A DNA stretch of 25,734 nucleotides from JAVVVD01 sp036652795 (GTDB taxonomy: Bacteria; Bacillota; Clostridia; Christensenellales; CAG-138): NCBI GenBank assembly GCA_036652795.1, contig JAVVVD010000013.1:1-25734 (forward strand), given 5' to 3'. The notes under the pieces are model-generated. The model did no database searches and had not been told where the DNA came from. It saw only the letters and a list, made by a program, of their open reading frames with translations. A program made the translations under genes and the position numbers. Shown piece after piece: positions 15,323-23,135 of this stretch. How positions within the stretch are numbered: position 1 is the first letter of the stretch; every line of letters starts with the position of its first letter.

Positions 15323-17410
15323 ATGTTTGATATAGCAGATCATTTCGGTGAAATGGTATTTAACGATCAGGTTATGAAGCAGAGGCTTCCGGAGGAGATA
15401 TATAATTCCCTAAAGGATACCATACGTAAAAGTCTGCCACTTGCCCCCCACACAGCTGGTATAGTCGCCTCCGCCATGAAGGACTGGGCGATAGAGAAGG
15501 GGGCCACTCACTATACCCATTGGTTTCAGCCGCTTACCGGCGTCACAGCTGAAAAGCACGATTCATTTATATCCCCAATTGAAGGCGGCGCGGCTACATC
15601 TGAGTTTTCCGGCAAAGAGCTGATCATGGGCGAGCCGGATGCCAGCAGCTTCCCCTCCGGCGGTCTGCGCCCCACCTTTGAAGCCCGAGGCTATACCGCA
15701 TGGGATCCTACAAGCTATGCTTTTATTAAGGATCATGTACTATATATCCCAACGGTGTTCTGCTCATATTCTGGCGATGCGCTGGACAAAAAAACCCCCT
15801 TGCTGCGTTCCATGGATCTTATCAGCCGCGAGTCCTGCCGTATACTGCGCCTGTTCGGGCACAACGATGTTAACCGTGTTATCCCATGCGTTGGCTCCGA
15901 GCAGGAGTATTTTCTTGTTGAGAAATCACTATTTGATAAGCGGCGCGATCTGCTGTTTTGTTCCCGCACTCTATTTGGCGCAAAGCCGCCAAAGGGTCAG
16001 GAGTTGGACGACCATTACTATGGCACAATACAGCCGCGCGTGTCTGATTTTATGCGGGAGCTAAACCGCGAGCTATGGCGGCTTGGAGTATATGCCAAAA
16101 CCGAGCATAAGGAGGTCGCCCCCGGGCAGTATGAGCTTGCGCCCATATATACGGACGCAAATACCGCCACGGATCACAATCAGCTCACCATGGAGCTTAT
16201 GAAAAAAATCGCCCTCAAGCACGATCTTGTCTGTTTGTTGCATGAAAAGCCTTTTATGCGCCTTAACGGCAGTGGCAAGCACAACAACTGGTCGCTTTCC
16301 ACTGATACTGGTGTCAACCTTTTGCACCCTGGCAAGTCCCCGCAGGATGATCTGCAATTTTTGTTGTTCATCTGCGCCGTGATAAAGGCTGTAGACGAAT
16401 ATTCCGATCTGCTTCGCGTATGCGTAGCCAGCGCCAGCAATGATTGCCGCCTTGGCGGGCAGGAAGCTCCACCCGCTGTGGTTTCTATATTTATGGGCGA
16501 AGATCTTACGGGATTGCTTTCATCCATAGAGAATGATGACGATTATGCCTGTAGCACTGCGCGTATGCTCGAGAGCGGAGCGTCTGTGGTTCCGCGTCTG
16601 CGCATAGACACTACGGACCGCAACCGCACATCCCCTCTTGCATTCACAGGCAACAAATTCGAATTTCGCATGCTTGGCTCCGGCCAATCCATAGCGGATA
16701 CCAATACCGTGCTCAACACCATCGTGGCTCAAGCGCTTGGCGAATTTGCCGATGAGCTTGAAGGCAAGGATGACGATATGCGCTCAGCCACGCTGAAGCT
16801 GTTGCGCCGCACGCTGCATGAGCATAAGCGCATACTGTATTCCGGTAACGGCTACAGCGAAGAATGGGCGGCAGAGGCAAAGGCGCGCGGACTTGTAGCA
16901 TTGCCCACAACGGTTGATGCGCTTCCCTGCTTTATCGATAAGAAGAATATCGATCTGTTCACCCGGCACGGAATATTTACTGAGCGCGAGATACGCTCCC
17001 GCTATGACGTATCGCTGGAAAACTATGTAAAGGTTATCTCAATTGAGGCAAAAACCATGCTTGAGATGAGCCATCGTGATATACTTCCATCCGTATTTGC
17101 ATATCAAAAGGAGCTTGCGGATACCATAGCGTCAAAATCCTCCCTCAAGCTGAGTACGCTACCTGAGTCAGGGCTTCTCGAACGGCTGTGTGGGCTTTCG
17201 GATAAAGTATATGCTGCCGGCATCGCGCTGGATTCTGCGCTTGATATAGTGAAAGCCGCTGATGGAATGCTTGGCGCCGGAATTGCCTGCAAAACCCATG
17301 TGCTCCCTGTGATGAGCGAGCTGCGCGAGGCTGCTGATAAGCTGGAAGTCATAACTGCAAAAGCATACTGGCCTTTTCCCACGTATGAGGATCTGCTTTT
17401 TAGGCTTTGA
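15323..17410 (+). CDS. glnN: Glutamine synthetase type III
   Basis: This ATP-dependent enzyme makes glutamine from glutamate and ammonia. The 695-residue length is typical of dodecameric GSIII and far above GSI (about 450). Motifs are the GSIII-specific GLRPTFEARGYTAWDPTS (about 112-129), the metal-binding GSEQEYFLV (about 194-202), GQYELAPIY, NGSGKHNNWSLST (ammonia/ATP region), and NRTSPLAFTGNKFEFRMLGS, followed by the long C-terminal extension. ATG at 15323 follows AGGAGAG by 8 nt; an in-frame ATG 14 codons earlier lies in the leader hairpin and has no site. It has a consensus promoter and stands directly before gdhA, with a hairpin between. Together they form the ammonia-glutamate-glutamine node. 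Confidence 0.95.
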   Translation: MFDIADHFGEMVFNDQVMKQRLPEEIYNSLKDTIRKSLPLAPHTAGIVASAMKDWAIEKGATHYTHWFQPLTGVTAEKHDSFISPIEGGAATSEFSGKELIMGEPDASSFPSGGLRPTFEARGYTAWDPTSYAFIKDHVLYIPTVFCSYSGDALDKKTPLLRSMDLISRESCRILRLFGHNDVNRVIPCVGSEQEYFLVEKSLFDKRRDLLFCSRTLFGAKPPKGQELDDHYYGTIQPRVSDFMRELNRELWRLGVYAKTEHKEVAPGQYELAPIYTDANTATDHNQLTMELMKKIALKHDLVCLLHEKPFMRLNGSGKHNNWSLSTDTGVNLLHPGKSPQDDLQFLLFICAVIKAVDEYSDLLRVCVASASNDCRLGGQEAPPAVVSIFMGEDLTGLLSSIENDDDYACSTARMLESGASVVPRLRIDTTDRNRTSPLAFTGNKFEFRMLGSGQSIADTNTVLNTIVAQALGEFADELEGKDDDMRSATLKLLRRTLHEHKRILYSGNGYSEEWAAEAKARGLVALPTTVDALPCFIDKKNIDLFTRHGIFTEREIRSRYDVSLENYVKVISIEAKTMLEMSHRDILPSVFAYQKELADTIASKSSLKLSTLPESGLLERLCGLSDKVYAAGIALDSALDIVKAADGMLGAGIACKTHVLPVMSELREAADKLEVITAKAYWPFPTYEDLLFRL

Positions 17411-17452
17411 TGTGTTTTAAAAATTAATATTGGTCATGTATAAAATATATTT

Positions 17453-17484
17453 ATTGGGTATGCAATTTGAATACCCAATTTATA
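17453..17484 (+). terminator. Probable terminator after glnN
   Basis: ATTGGGTAT (17453-17461) and ATACCCAAT (17471-17479) form a perfect 9-bp stem with a 9-nt loop. The following TTATATT is a weak T tract, and the gdhA promoter starts at 17485, so termination may be partial. Confidence 0.6.
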
Positions 17485-17513
17485 TTGACATAATTCTGTC
17501 AGAACACTATGAT
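17485..17513 (+). promoter_or_regulatory. gdhA promoter
   Basis: TTGACA (17485-17490), a 17-nt spacer and TATGAT (17508-17513, 5/6). The predicted leader is about 68 nt. Confidence 0.85.
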
Positions 17514-17531
17514 AGGCATAGCGGCGCATAT

Positions 17532-17552
17532 CGGATTCGCTTCGATAATCCG
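17532..17552 (+). promoter_or_regulatory. Small hairpin in the gdhA leader
   Basis: CGGAT-TCG (17532-17539) pairs with CGA and ATCCG (17543-17552) with a TA bulge and a 3-nt loop. It lies 12 nt after the predicted start. A stabilising 5' hairpin is possible; there is no direct evidence for regulation. Confidence 0.4.
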
Positions 17553-17587
17553 CAAATATTATACAAATACCGTGTGGAGGTAATGAA

Positions 17588-18934
17588 ATGAACGCGTATA
17601 TCCAGGAAGTACTTGAAAAGGTCAAGAAGCGTGATGCAGGTGAACCAGAATTTCTTCAAACCGTTGAAGAGGTCTTTAAGTCCCTTGAACTCGTTGTAAA
17701 TGAGCATCCCGAATATCAGAAAATGGGTTTGCTTGAGCGTATGGTCGAGCCTGAAAGGGTTATCGAGTTCCGTGTCACCTGGATGGATGACGCTGGCCAG
17801 GTAAACGTTAACCGTGGATTCAGGGTGCAGTTTAACAGCGCCATTGGACCTTACAAAGGCGGTCTCAGATTTGCCCCCCACGTCAATCTTTCAGTAATGA
17901 AATTCCTTGGCTTCGAGCAGACCTTTAAGAATAGCCTTACGTCCCTGCCTATCGGCGGTGGTAAGGGCGGCAGCGATTTTGATCCCAACGGCAAGAGCGA
18001 CGCTGAAATCATGCGTTTCTGCCAGGCCTTCATGACCGAGCTGCAGCGCCACATCGGCCCAAGCATCGACGTTCCCGCTGGCGATATCGGCGTTGGCGGC
18101 CGTGAGATTGGTTACCTGTTTGGTCAGTATAAGCGCATCCGCGGCACATACGAAAACGGCGTGCTTACCGGCAAGGGTTTCTCATACGGCGGAAGCCGCA
18201 TCCGTCCCGAGGCTACCGGCTTTGGTGCGGTGTATTATCTTGAAGAAGTTCTCAAGCATGAGAAGGATTCAATCAAGGGCAAGACTGTTGCAATCTCCGG
18301 CTTCGGCAACGTAGCTTGGGGTGTGGCGCAGAAGGTTGCTGAGCTTGGCGGCAAGGTAATCACTCTGGCTGGTCCTGATGGTTATATCTACGATGCCGAT
18401 GGCGTTGTTACCACTGAAAAGATCAACTACATGGTCGAAATGCGTAACTCCGGCCGCAACAAGGTCAAGGACTATGCCGACAAGTTTGGCGCAAAGTTCA
18501 TAGCTGGCGAGAAGCCATGGATGCAGAAGGCCGACATCTGTATGCCTTGCGCATACCAGAACGAAATCGACATGAAGCAGGCCGAGCTTATCCTTAAGAA
18601 CGGCACCAAGTACTTCATCGAAGTTGCCAACATGCCCACCACTAACGAAGCTCTTTCCTTCCTTCAGTCCAAGGGCCTCATCGTTGCCCCCAGCAAGGCT
18701 GTTAACGCCGGCGGTGTTGCCACCAGCGCATTGGAAATGAGCCAGAACGCCGAGCGTTTGAGCTGGTCTGCCGAAGAGGTTGACAAGCAGCTTAAGACCA
18801 TCATGGTCAACATCCATAAGGCCAGCGCTGATGCGGCCGCCAAGTATAACCTCGGTTATAACCTGGTTACCGGCGCCAACATCGCAGGCTTCATGAAAGT
18901 CGCAGACGCCATGATCGCTCAGGGCTTGGTTTAA
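17588..18934 (+). CDS. gdhA: Glutamate dehydrogenase, hexameric, likely NAD-dependent
   Basis: The enzyme interconverts glutamate with 2-oxoglutarate and ammonia. The 448-residue protein has the family length and the substrate residues Lys90 (PYKGGLRF), catalytic Lys126 (GGGKGGSDFDPNGKSD) and Asp166 (PAGDIGVG), plus the Rossmann motif GFGNVAWG (238-245). The coenzyme segment LAGPDGYIYDADG, and much of the chain by recollection (PTTNEAL, APSKAVNAGG, EMSQNAERLSW), resembles the Clostridium symbiosum NAD enzyme, so NAD use is favoured over NADP. The ATG at 17588 follows GGAGG by 7 nt. Codons favour ATC, AAC and AAG, unlike the ATA-rich neighbours, which suggests very high expression. It follows glnN under its own promoter. 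Confidence 0.95.
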   Translation: MNAYIQEVLEKVKKRDAGEPEFLQTVEEVFKSLELVVNEHPEYQKMGLLERMVEPERVIEFRVTWMDDAGQVNVNRGFRVQFNSAIGPYKGGLRFAPHVNLSVMKFLGFEQTFKNSLTSLPIGGGKGGSDFDPNGKSDAEIMRFCQAFMTELQRHIGPSIDVPAGDIGVGGREIGYLFGQYKRIRGTYENGVLTGKGFSYGGSRIRPEATGFGAVYYLEEVLKHEKDSIKGKTVAISGFGNVAWGVAQKVAELGGKVITLAGPDGYIYDADGVVTTEKINYMVEMRNSGRNKVKDYADKFGAKFIAGEKPWMQKADICMPCAYQNEIDMKQAELILKNGTKYFIEVANMPTTNEALSFLQSKGLIVAPSKAVNAGGVATSALEMSQNAERLSWSAEEVDKQLKTIMVNIHKASADAAAKYNLGYNLVTGANIAGFMKVADAMIAQGLV

Positions 18935-18989
18935 TACCACTCATTACTCGGATGGCTTTAGCCTATCCGGTAAACATGTTTTAAGATTT

Positions 18990-19026
18990 GCCGCAGGATG
19001 CATACCATGTGCCCTGCGGCTTTCTT
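18990..19026 (+). terminator. Terminator after gdhA
   Basis: GCCGCAGG (18990-18997) and CCTGCGGC (19013-19020) form a perfect 8-bp GC-rich stem, followed by TTTCTT. A second hairpin just upstream (18949-18969, CGGATGGC with loop TTTA and one bulged T) may stabilise the 3' end. Confidence 0.8.
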
Positions 19027-19376
19027 GTGCCATAGGCTTTGGCAGCAATCTCGTCCGGTTTTCCTGCGCTTTATGATGCGCCTTTGCTGTATTTTTTGTT
19101 TGACAGGCACATGAGAAATACTATTATTACAGACATAGAGCAAGCTTTGCAAAATATAGCAGTTCAACGGACAAACAGAACATGAAGAACACAGCATGAT
19201 ATGTAAAATATGATATGGCTCGCAAATATTAATCCATGAAAGAAGCCCTTCGCTAGGAAGTGATGGCTTGCTCGCAATGGCCCATATTCACTGCATTACG
19301 CTAGGGAAAGAATGGAGTACGGTTCTTCTCCATTATCACAGCTCTAATACTATCATTTTTATTTAATATAAACCTT
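19027..19376. other. 350-base stretch without a recognisable gene
   Basis: No convincing coding region is present on either strand. A promoter-like pair TTGACA (19100-19105), N16, TATTAT (19122-19127) points to the right but no gene with a ribosome binding site follows; the nearest ATG (in GAACATGAAGAAC) is closed after five codons. CGCTAGG occurs at 19251-19257 and 19299-19305 with similar flanks, an imperfect direct repeat. AATGGAG and CTCCATT pair around 19310-19335 without a T tract. Confidence 0.4.
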
Positions 19377-19416
19377 AATATTGACTTTAATAATATTGAA
19401 GTATATAATCAATATT
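19377..19416 (+). promoter_or_regulatory. Promoter with three AATATTGA half-sites (likely operator)
   Basis: TTGACT (19381-19386), a 17-nt spacer and TATAAT (19404-19409). AATATTGA occurs at 19377-19384 and 19392-19399 as direct repeats 15 nt apart, and its inverse TCAATATT at 19409-19416. The elements overlap the -35, the spacer and the edge of the -10/start, where a repressor would block polymerase. The downstream HTH gene is the natural candidate binder; this is inference. Local AT richness makes chance repeats more likely. Confidence 0.65.
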
Positions 19417-19434
19417 ATTAAAGGAGGCTTCACC

Positions 19435-19737
19435 ATGGCAACTGAAATTGTTCCTGTATGGATGACCAATCTGGATGATGAAGATGTATCTTTTATTAAA
19501 AAGTTCCTATTGGCATCTGGGTCGTTAAAAGAAATCGCAAATCAATACGAAGTTACCTATCCCACCGTAAGGTTGCGCCTGGACAGATTAATTCAAAAGA
19601 TAAAAATCAGCGACGATGTGGAAAGCGAACCATACGTTTCACTGATTAAGCGACTTGCTGTAAATGAAAAATTGGACTTTGAAACTGCAAAAGTTCTCAT
19701 TGGAGAATACAAAAAGATCCATAAGGAGGAAATCTAA
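19435..19737 (+). CDS. DUF2089-type helix-turn-helix protein
   Basis: The 100-residue protein resembles the DUF2089 family. The conserved opening (PVWMTNLDDEDVSFIKKFLL, about 7-26) leads into a helix-turn-helix, GSLKEIANQYEVTYPTVRLR (29-48), followed by a helical C-terminal part with many Lys and Glu. DNA binding is predicted from the HTH; the target is unknown. The ATG at 19435 follows AAGGAGG by 7 nt; an in-frame TTG at 19381 is part of the promoter. The next gene starts immediately after its stop, so the two form an operon. Half-sites over the promoter suggest autoregulation. Confidence 0.85.
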   Translation: MATEIVPVWMTNLDDEDVSFIKKFLLASGSLKEIANQYEVTYPTVRLRLDRLIQKIKISDDVESEPYVSLIKRLAVNEKLDFETAKVLIGEYKKIHKEEI

Positions 19738-20064
19738 ATGCATATTGCGGCTATTACATCGCTCATTATTATTCTGATAATCTGTGTTGGCGGAGTTCTG
19801 CTTCAAATTTTCCTATCAAAAAAGGAAAACAAAATATTGGGGTTAATCCTGCCTTTAATCACATTTTTATTTTCATTACTCAGCATATTCAGTGTTGCAG
19901 TAATGGATTCTATGTCTGCTTGGGATGTCTTTAGCATGATAGCAGGTTCATTTATCGTAACAAATATTCCTACGATTATCTTGCTTGCAATCTACTTTGC
20001 CTGCAAAGAAAAAATCCGCAGAAAAAAGCAGCTTGATAAAATGAACATCCAGGATCTTAATTGA
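19738..20064 (+). CDS. Small three-helix membrane protein
   Basis: The 108-residue protein has three hydrophobic segments (about 5-26, 33-57, 64-91), a short basic loop after the first and a basic cytoplasmic-type tail (KEKIRRKKQ). By the positive-inside rule the N-terminus would face out and the C-terminus in. The family was not recognised and no catalytic motif is seen. The ATG directly follows the upstream TAA, and AAGGAGG lies within the end of the regulator gene, so expression is coupled to the DUF2089 protein. A membrane sensor or effector controlled by that regulator is plausible but unproven. Confidence 0.8.
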   Translation: MHIAAITSLIIILIICVGGVLLQIFLSKKENKILGLILPLITFLFSLLSIFSVAVMDSMSAWDVFSMIAGSFIVTNIPTIILLAIYFACKEKIRRKKQLDKMNIQDLN

Positions 20065-20091
20065 TCTTCTTCTAATCAATATGATCCCGTT

Positions 20092-20141
20092 AAGCATAGC
20101 ATTGCTGATTTGCCAATTTTTATCAGCAATGCGGTGCTTTT
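20092..20141 (+). terminator. Terminator of the DUF2089-membrane protein operon
   Basis: GCATTGCTGAT (20099-20109) and ATCAGCAATGC (20122-20132) form a perfect 11-bp stem, extended by AAGCA/TGCTT across a 2x2 internal loop and ending in CTTTT. Confidence 0.8.
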
Positions 20142-20212
20142 AGATATAGATCAACTCTGCAACAAACAATCTGCTTATCAGTGATATAGTTTGCCTGTTG
20201 TTTTCGTGTTTG

Positions 20213-20256
20213 TGCCTTTTTACTTTTATCTGCCGATATAATATGATATGATTTAA
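20213..20256 (+). promoter_or_regulatory. Probable tkt promoter region
   Basis: A candidate is TTTACT, N17, TATGAT within an AT-rich tract that also holds a perfect TATAAT and repeated ATATGAT units. Several overlapping -10 elements make the exact start ambiguous. Confidence 0.4.
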
Positions 20257-20302
20257 ATATGATATTTTAATCGATGATATTTACATAAGGAGAATTAATC
20301 TT

Positions 20303-22276
20303 ATGAATCTTATTGACAGCAAAGCAATTTCCACGATGCGTGTGCTCACAGCAGATGCCGTACAGAAAGCAAACAGCGGCCATCCCGGATTGGCTATAGG
20401 CGCTTCCCCAATGGCGTATGCCCTATGGAGACAAATGCGTCATAACCCTAAAGATCCAAATTGGGCTGGACGCGATAGGTTTGTGCTAAGCGCAGGACAT
20501 GCCTCCATGCTGCTGTATAGTCTGCTACATCTGTTTGGCTACGAGCTCTCTATGGATGATATTAAGGAGTTTCGCCAGTGGGGTAGCAAGACCCCGGGGC
20601 ATCCTGAATACATGCACACAGCCGGCGTTGAGGCCACCAGTGGGCCGCTTGGCCAGGGCATCGCCATGGCTACCGGTATGGCGATGGCGCAAGCGCATTT
20701 GGCCGCTGTTTTTAACCGTGATGGTTATCCGGTAGTTGACAATTACACCTATGTTTTAATGGGCGATGGCTGCATGATGGAGGGCGTGGCAAGCGAGGCC
20801 GCTTCCCTTGCGGGTACGATGAAGCTTGGTAAGCTCATCGCTCTATATGACAGCAATCGCATAACAATAGAGGGCAGCACTGACATCACCTTTACCGAGG
20901 ATGTTGCCGCACGTTTTAGCGCTTACGGCTGGCATGTGCAGCAGGTGGAAGATGGCGAGGATATTGACGCCATAGACATGGCACTCTCTGCTGCCAAAGC
21001 CGAAAACTGCAAGCCCTCGCTTATTATCGTCCACACTGACATAGCACACGGAACTCCCAAGCAGGGCAAATCCAGCGCACATGGCGAACCGCTGGGTGCA
21101 GAGAACATATTGGCCATGAAGCAAGCCCTAGGTTGGGAATATGATGAATTCACCGTGCCAGAGGATGTTGCCGCCCACTTTGCTGCCATGCTGTCGCACT
21201 TTGCCGCCATGCAGCAGCAATACGATGATATGATGATCAGCTACAAGGCCGCCTATCCTGAGCTATACGCACAGTGGCAGGCATGGCATGATGATAAGCT
21301 GCCCGAGAAGCTTTTAAATGACAAAAGCCTGTGGCAGGCTGAGGGTCCCAAAGCAACCCGCGCCACCGGCGGAGATTGTCTCAATAAGCTGTGCGCATAT
21401 TTGCCAAATATGTTCGGCGGAAGCGCTGACCTTGCCCCATCAAACAAAACCGAGATGAAGGGTCGTGGATATTTTGAGCCAAACAGCTATGATGGCGCTA
21501 ACATCCACTTCGGTGTGCGTGAATTTGCAATGGCGGCAGCTTGCAACGGCATGGCGCTTTACGGCGGTATACGGCCATATTGTGCAACATTCCTCGTCTT
21601 TATGGATTATCTGAAGCCCGCTATACGGCTTGCGGCGCTTATGAAGCTGCCCGTTATGTATATACTTACGCATGATAGCATCGGTGTTGGCGAGGATGGC
21701 CCAACTCATCAACCAATAGAGCAGCTTGCCTCATTGCGCGCCATACCGGGCACGCTTACATTCCGCCCTGCCGATGCAAAGGAAACAGCTGCATGTTATA
21801 TTGCCGCGCTGCAAAGCCGCATGCCCTCCGCTTTTGCTCTCACAAGGCAAAACCTTCCCCAATACGCAGAAACCGGCATCGCAGCTATGCGTGGCGGTTA
21901 TATCCTGCGCGAGCCCAAGGGCGGCCCTGATGTGATTTTGATCGCTACAGGCTCTGAGGTTGAGCTTATATACAAGGCAGCAGATATCCTATCAGTTCAG
22001 GGTTATACGGCACGCCTTGTGTCCATGCCCTGCGTTGAGCTATTTGAGCAACAGGACAAGGAATACCGTGAAAGCGTTTTCCCCCGCAGCATAACAAAGC
22101 GCGTTGCAGTAGAGGCCGGCACATCCTTTGGTTGGGACAGATTCACCGGTCTTGACGGCAAAGTGGTTTCAATAGATCATTTTGGAGCGTCTGCACCTGC
22201 CGGCAGACTGTTTTCTGAGTTCGGTATGACGGCGCAGAGGGTTGCAGCTGTCGCATTGGAAATGCTAAAGGGCTGA
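20303..22276 (+). CDS. tkt: Transketolase
   Basis: This thiamine-diphosphate enzyme of the non-oxidative pentose phosphate pathway moves two-carbon units between sugar phosphates, making intermediates shared with the glycolytic enzymes encoded at 3790-7290. The 657-residue protein has normal full length. Visible are SGHPGLAIGASPMAYALW (His27), TPGHPEY, GPLGQGIAMATGMA, the ThDP/Mg motif GDGCMMEGVASEAASLAG (about 153-170), HGTPKQGKSSAHG, the catalytic Glu in FGVREFAMAA, and GEDGPTHQPIEQLASLRAIP. The ATG at 20303 follows AAGGAGA by about 9 nt. It is a single-gene unit with a terminator behind it. Confidence 0.97.
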   Translation: MNLIDSKAISTMRVLTADAVQKANSGHPGLAIGASPMAYALWRQMRHNPKDPNWAGRDRFVLSAGHASMLLYSLLHLFGYELSMDDIKEFRQWGSKTPGHPEYMHTAGVEATSGPLGQGIAMATGMAMAQAHLAAVFNRDGYPVVDNYTYVLMGDGCMMEGVASEAASLAGTMKLGKLIALYDSNRITIEGSTDITFTEDVAARFSAYGWHVQQVEDGEDIDAIDMALSAAKAENCKPSLIIVHTDIAHGTPKQGKSSAHGEPLGAENILAMKQALGWEYDEFTVPEDVAAHFAAMLSHFAAMQQQYDDMMISYKAAYPELYAQWQAWHDDKLPEKLLNDKSLWQAEGPKATRATGGDCLNKLCAYLPNMFGGSADLAPSNKTEMKGRGYFEPNSYDGANIHFGVREFAMAAACNGMALYGGIRPYCATFLVFMDYLKPAIRLAALMKLPVMYILTHDSIGVGEDGPTHQPIEQLASLRAIPGTLTFRPADAKETAACYIAALQSRMPSAFALTRQNLPQYAETGIAAMRGGYILREPKGGPDVILIATGSEVELIYKAADILSVQGYTARLVSMPCVELFEQQDKEYRESVFPRSITKRVAVEAGTSFGWDRFTGLDGKVVSIDHFGASAPAGRLFSEFGMTAQRVAAVALEMLKG

Positions 22277-22293
22277 TAATTCCGCATGATATA

Positions 22294-22325
22294 CACGGCC
22301 GCCAAAATGGCGGCCGTGGTTTATT
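22294..22325 (+). terminator. Terminator after tkt
   Basis: CACGGCCGCC (22294-22303) and GGCGGCCGTG (22309-22318) form a perfect 10-bp GC-rich stem with a 5-nt loop, followed by GTTTATT. Confidence 0.82.
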
Positions 22326-22557
22326 CTGACATATATTTTATTTATAAGCAGCTCTACTCCAGCTTGTGCCGTATTTCCCCGGCAATATATTCCAGCATTT
22401 GTTCACAAAATATAAACGGATTATACGTTTGTACGTCATAATTTTAGGCTATTATAATAACGAGCAAAGGAACTGCGATAAGATTATGTTTTCTCCCTCG
22501 TGCCAAGCTCGGTCAGGGCAAGGCGAACCTTAAGAATGATTACCCCCCCTAAGCAAA
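22326..22557. other. Intergenic stretch with a possible short transcription unit
   Basis: Between tkt and tadA, TATAAT (22453-22458) with a weak TTGTAC 18 nt upstream could start a + strand RNA of about 125 nt ending at the hairpin 22558-22586. It contains AAGGA and then ATG at 22485 opening a 15-codon frame. A second frame, without a normal start, ends KLGQGKANLKNDYPP before TAA and looks like the tail of a coding sequence. No known RNA family was recognised; SRP RNA, often near tadA, is not evident. Confidence 0.35.
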
Positions 22558-22588
22558 GATAGCGACCTGATTATCAGGCCGCTATCGT
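22558..22588. terminator. Hairpin terminator downstream of tadA
   Basis: GATAGCG (22558-22564) and CGCTATC (22580-22586) plus CCTGA/TCAGG form 12 bp with one A/C mismatch and a 3-nt loop. On the minus strand TTTGCTT follows, ending tadA; on the + strand GTCTATTTATT follows. Confidence 0.65.
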
Positions 22589-22606
22589 CTATTTATTGGT
22601 AAAATT

Positions 22607-23050
22607 TCATCCGCGCTTGCGCGCAAAATAATCGCTTAAAAGCTGTGCGCATTCCTGCTCCATCACTCCGCCTACCGTTTTCACCTCATAACCTAAACCG
22701 CGCATGATGTCAGTAGCGCTTGCGCAGCAGCCCATCCGTTCATCATATGCACCAAATACAATGCCGCCTAAATGCGCGTTTATCGCCGCGCCGGCACACA
22801 TTGCGCATGGCTCCAATGTAACATACAGCGTACAGTCGCTAAGCCGCCACGTACCCAATTTTTTCATGCCCTCACGCATGGCGATAAGCTCCGCATGGCA
22901 ACTCGCATCCTGTTGTGCCTCCATGCAGTTATGTGCGCGCGCTATCACCTCGCTGCCACAAACAAGCACAGCACCCACAGGCACCTCATCCGCATTCGCC
23001 GCCGCTTGCGCCTGTTGCAACGCCATTAGCATATATTCATAAGGCGCCAT
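22607..23050 (-). CDS. tadA: tRNA(Arg) adenosine-34 deaminase
   Basis: TadA converts the wobble adenosine of tRNA-Arg(ACG) to inosine. The 147-residue protein has the family size and the cytidine/deoxycytidylate deaminase zinc motif: His52 and Glu54 in CHAELIAM, Cys82 and Cys85 in PCAMCAGA. The substrate-binding part DEVPVGAVLV (21-30) is near the N-terminus. ATG at 23050 is chosen because GAGGAG lies 6 nt upstream; an in-frame GTG seven codons earlier would precede that site. It is downstream of leuS but separated by a strong terminator, so it depends on readthrough or an unrecognised promoter in the 35-nt gap. Confidence 0.94.
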   Translation of the reverse strand: MAPYEYMLMALQQAQAAANADEVPVGAVLVCGSEVIARAHNCMEAQQDASCHAELIAMREGMKKLGTWRLSDCTLYVTLEPCAMCAGAAINAHLGGIVFGAYDERMGCCASATDIMRGLGYEVKTVGGVMEQECAQLLSDYFARKRG

Positions 23051-23084
23051 ATTTTTCTCCTCGCCACGCACCCGTACATTATCT

Positions 23085-23124
23085 CAAAAACCCATCGGCG
23101 CATCAATGCGCCAATGGGTTTTTT
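23085..23124 (-). terminator. Strong terminator after leuS (bidirectional in form)
   Basis: ACCCAT-GGCGCA and TGCGCC-ATGGGT (23090-23119) pair over 12 bp with one C/A mismatch and a 4-nt loop, flanked by T runs on both strands (five on the minus, six on the +). It lies between leuS and tadA on the minus strand. Confidence 0.88.
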
Positions 23125-23135
23125 ATATCTGCGTA

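Noticed and set aside
18269..18940. A 223-codon open frame on the minus strand
   Set aside because: It is antisense to gdhA. The strong GC-ending codon bias of gdhA keeps the reverse frame open; there is no promoter or ribosome binding site.
18958..19197. A 79-codon Cys-rich open frame on the minus strand
   Set aside because: It overlaps the gdhA terminator hairpins, has no ribosome binding site and no recognisable family.
22460..22560. SRP RNA downstream of tadA
   Set aside because: The GGTCAGG motif occurs on the + strand, but the GGAA-type tetraloop and AGCAG side of the SRP core are missing.
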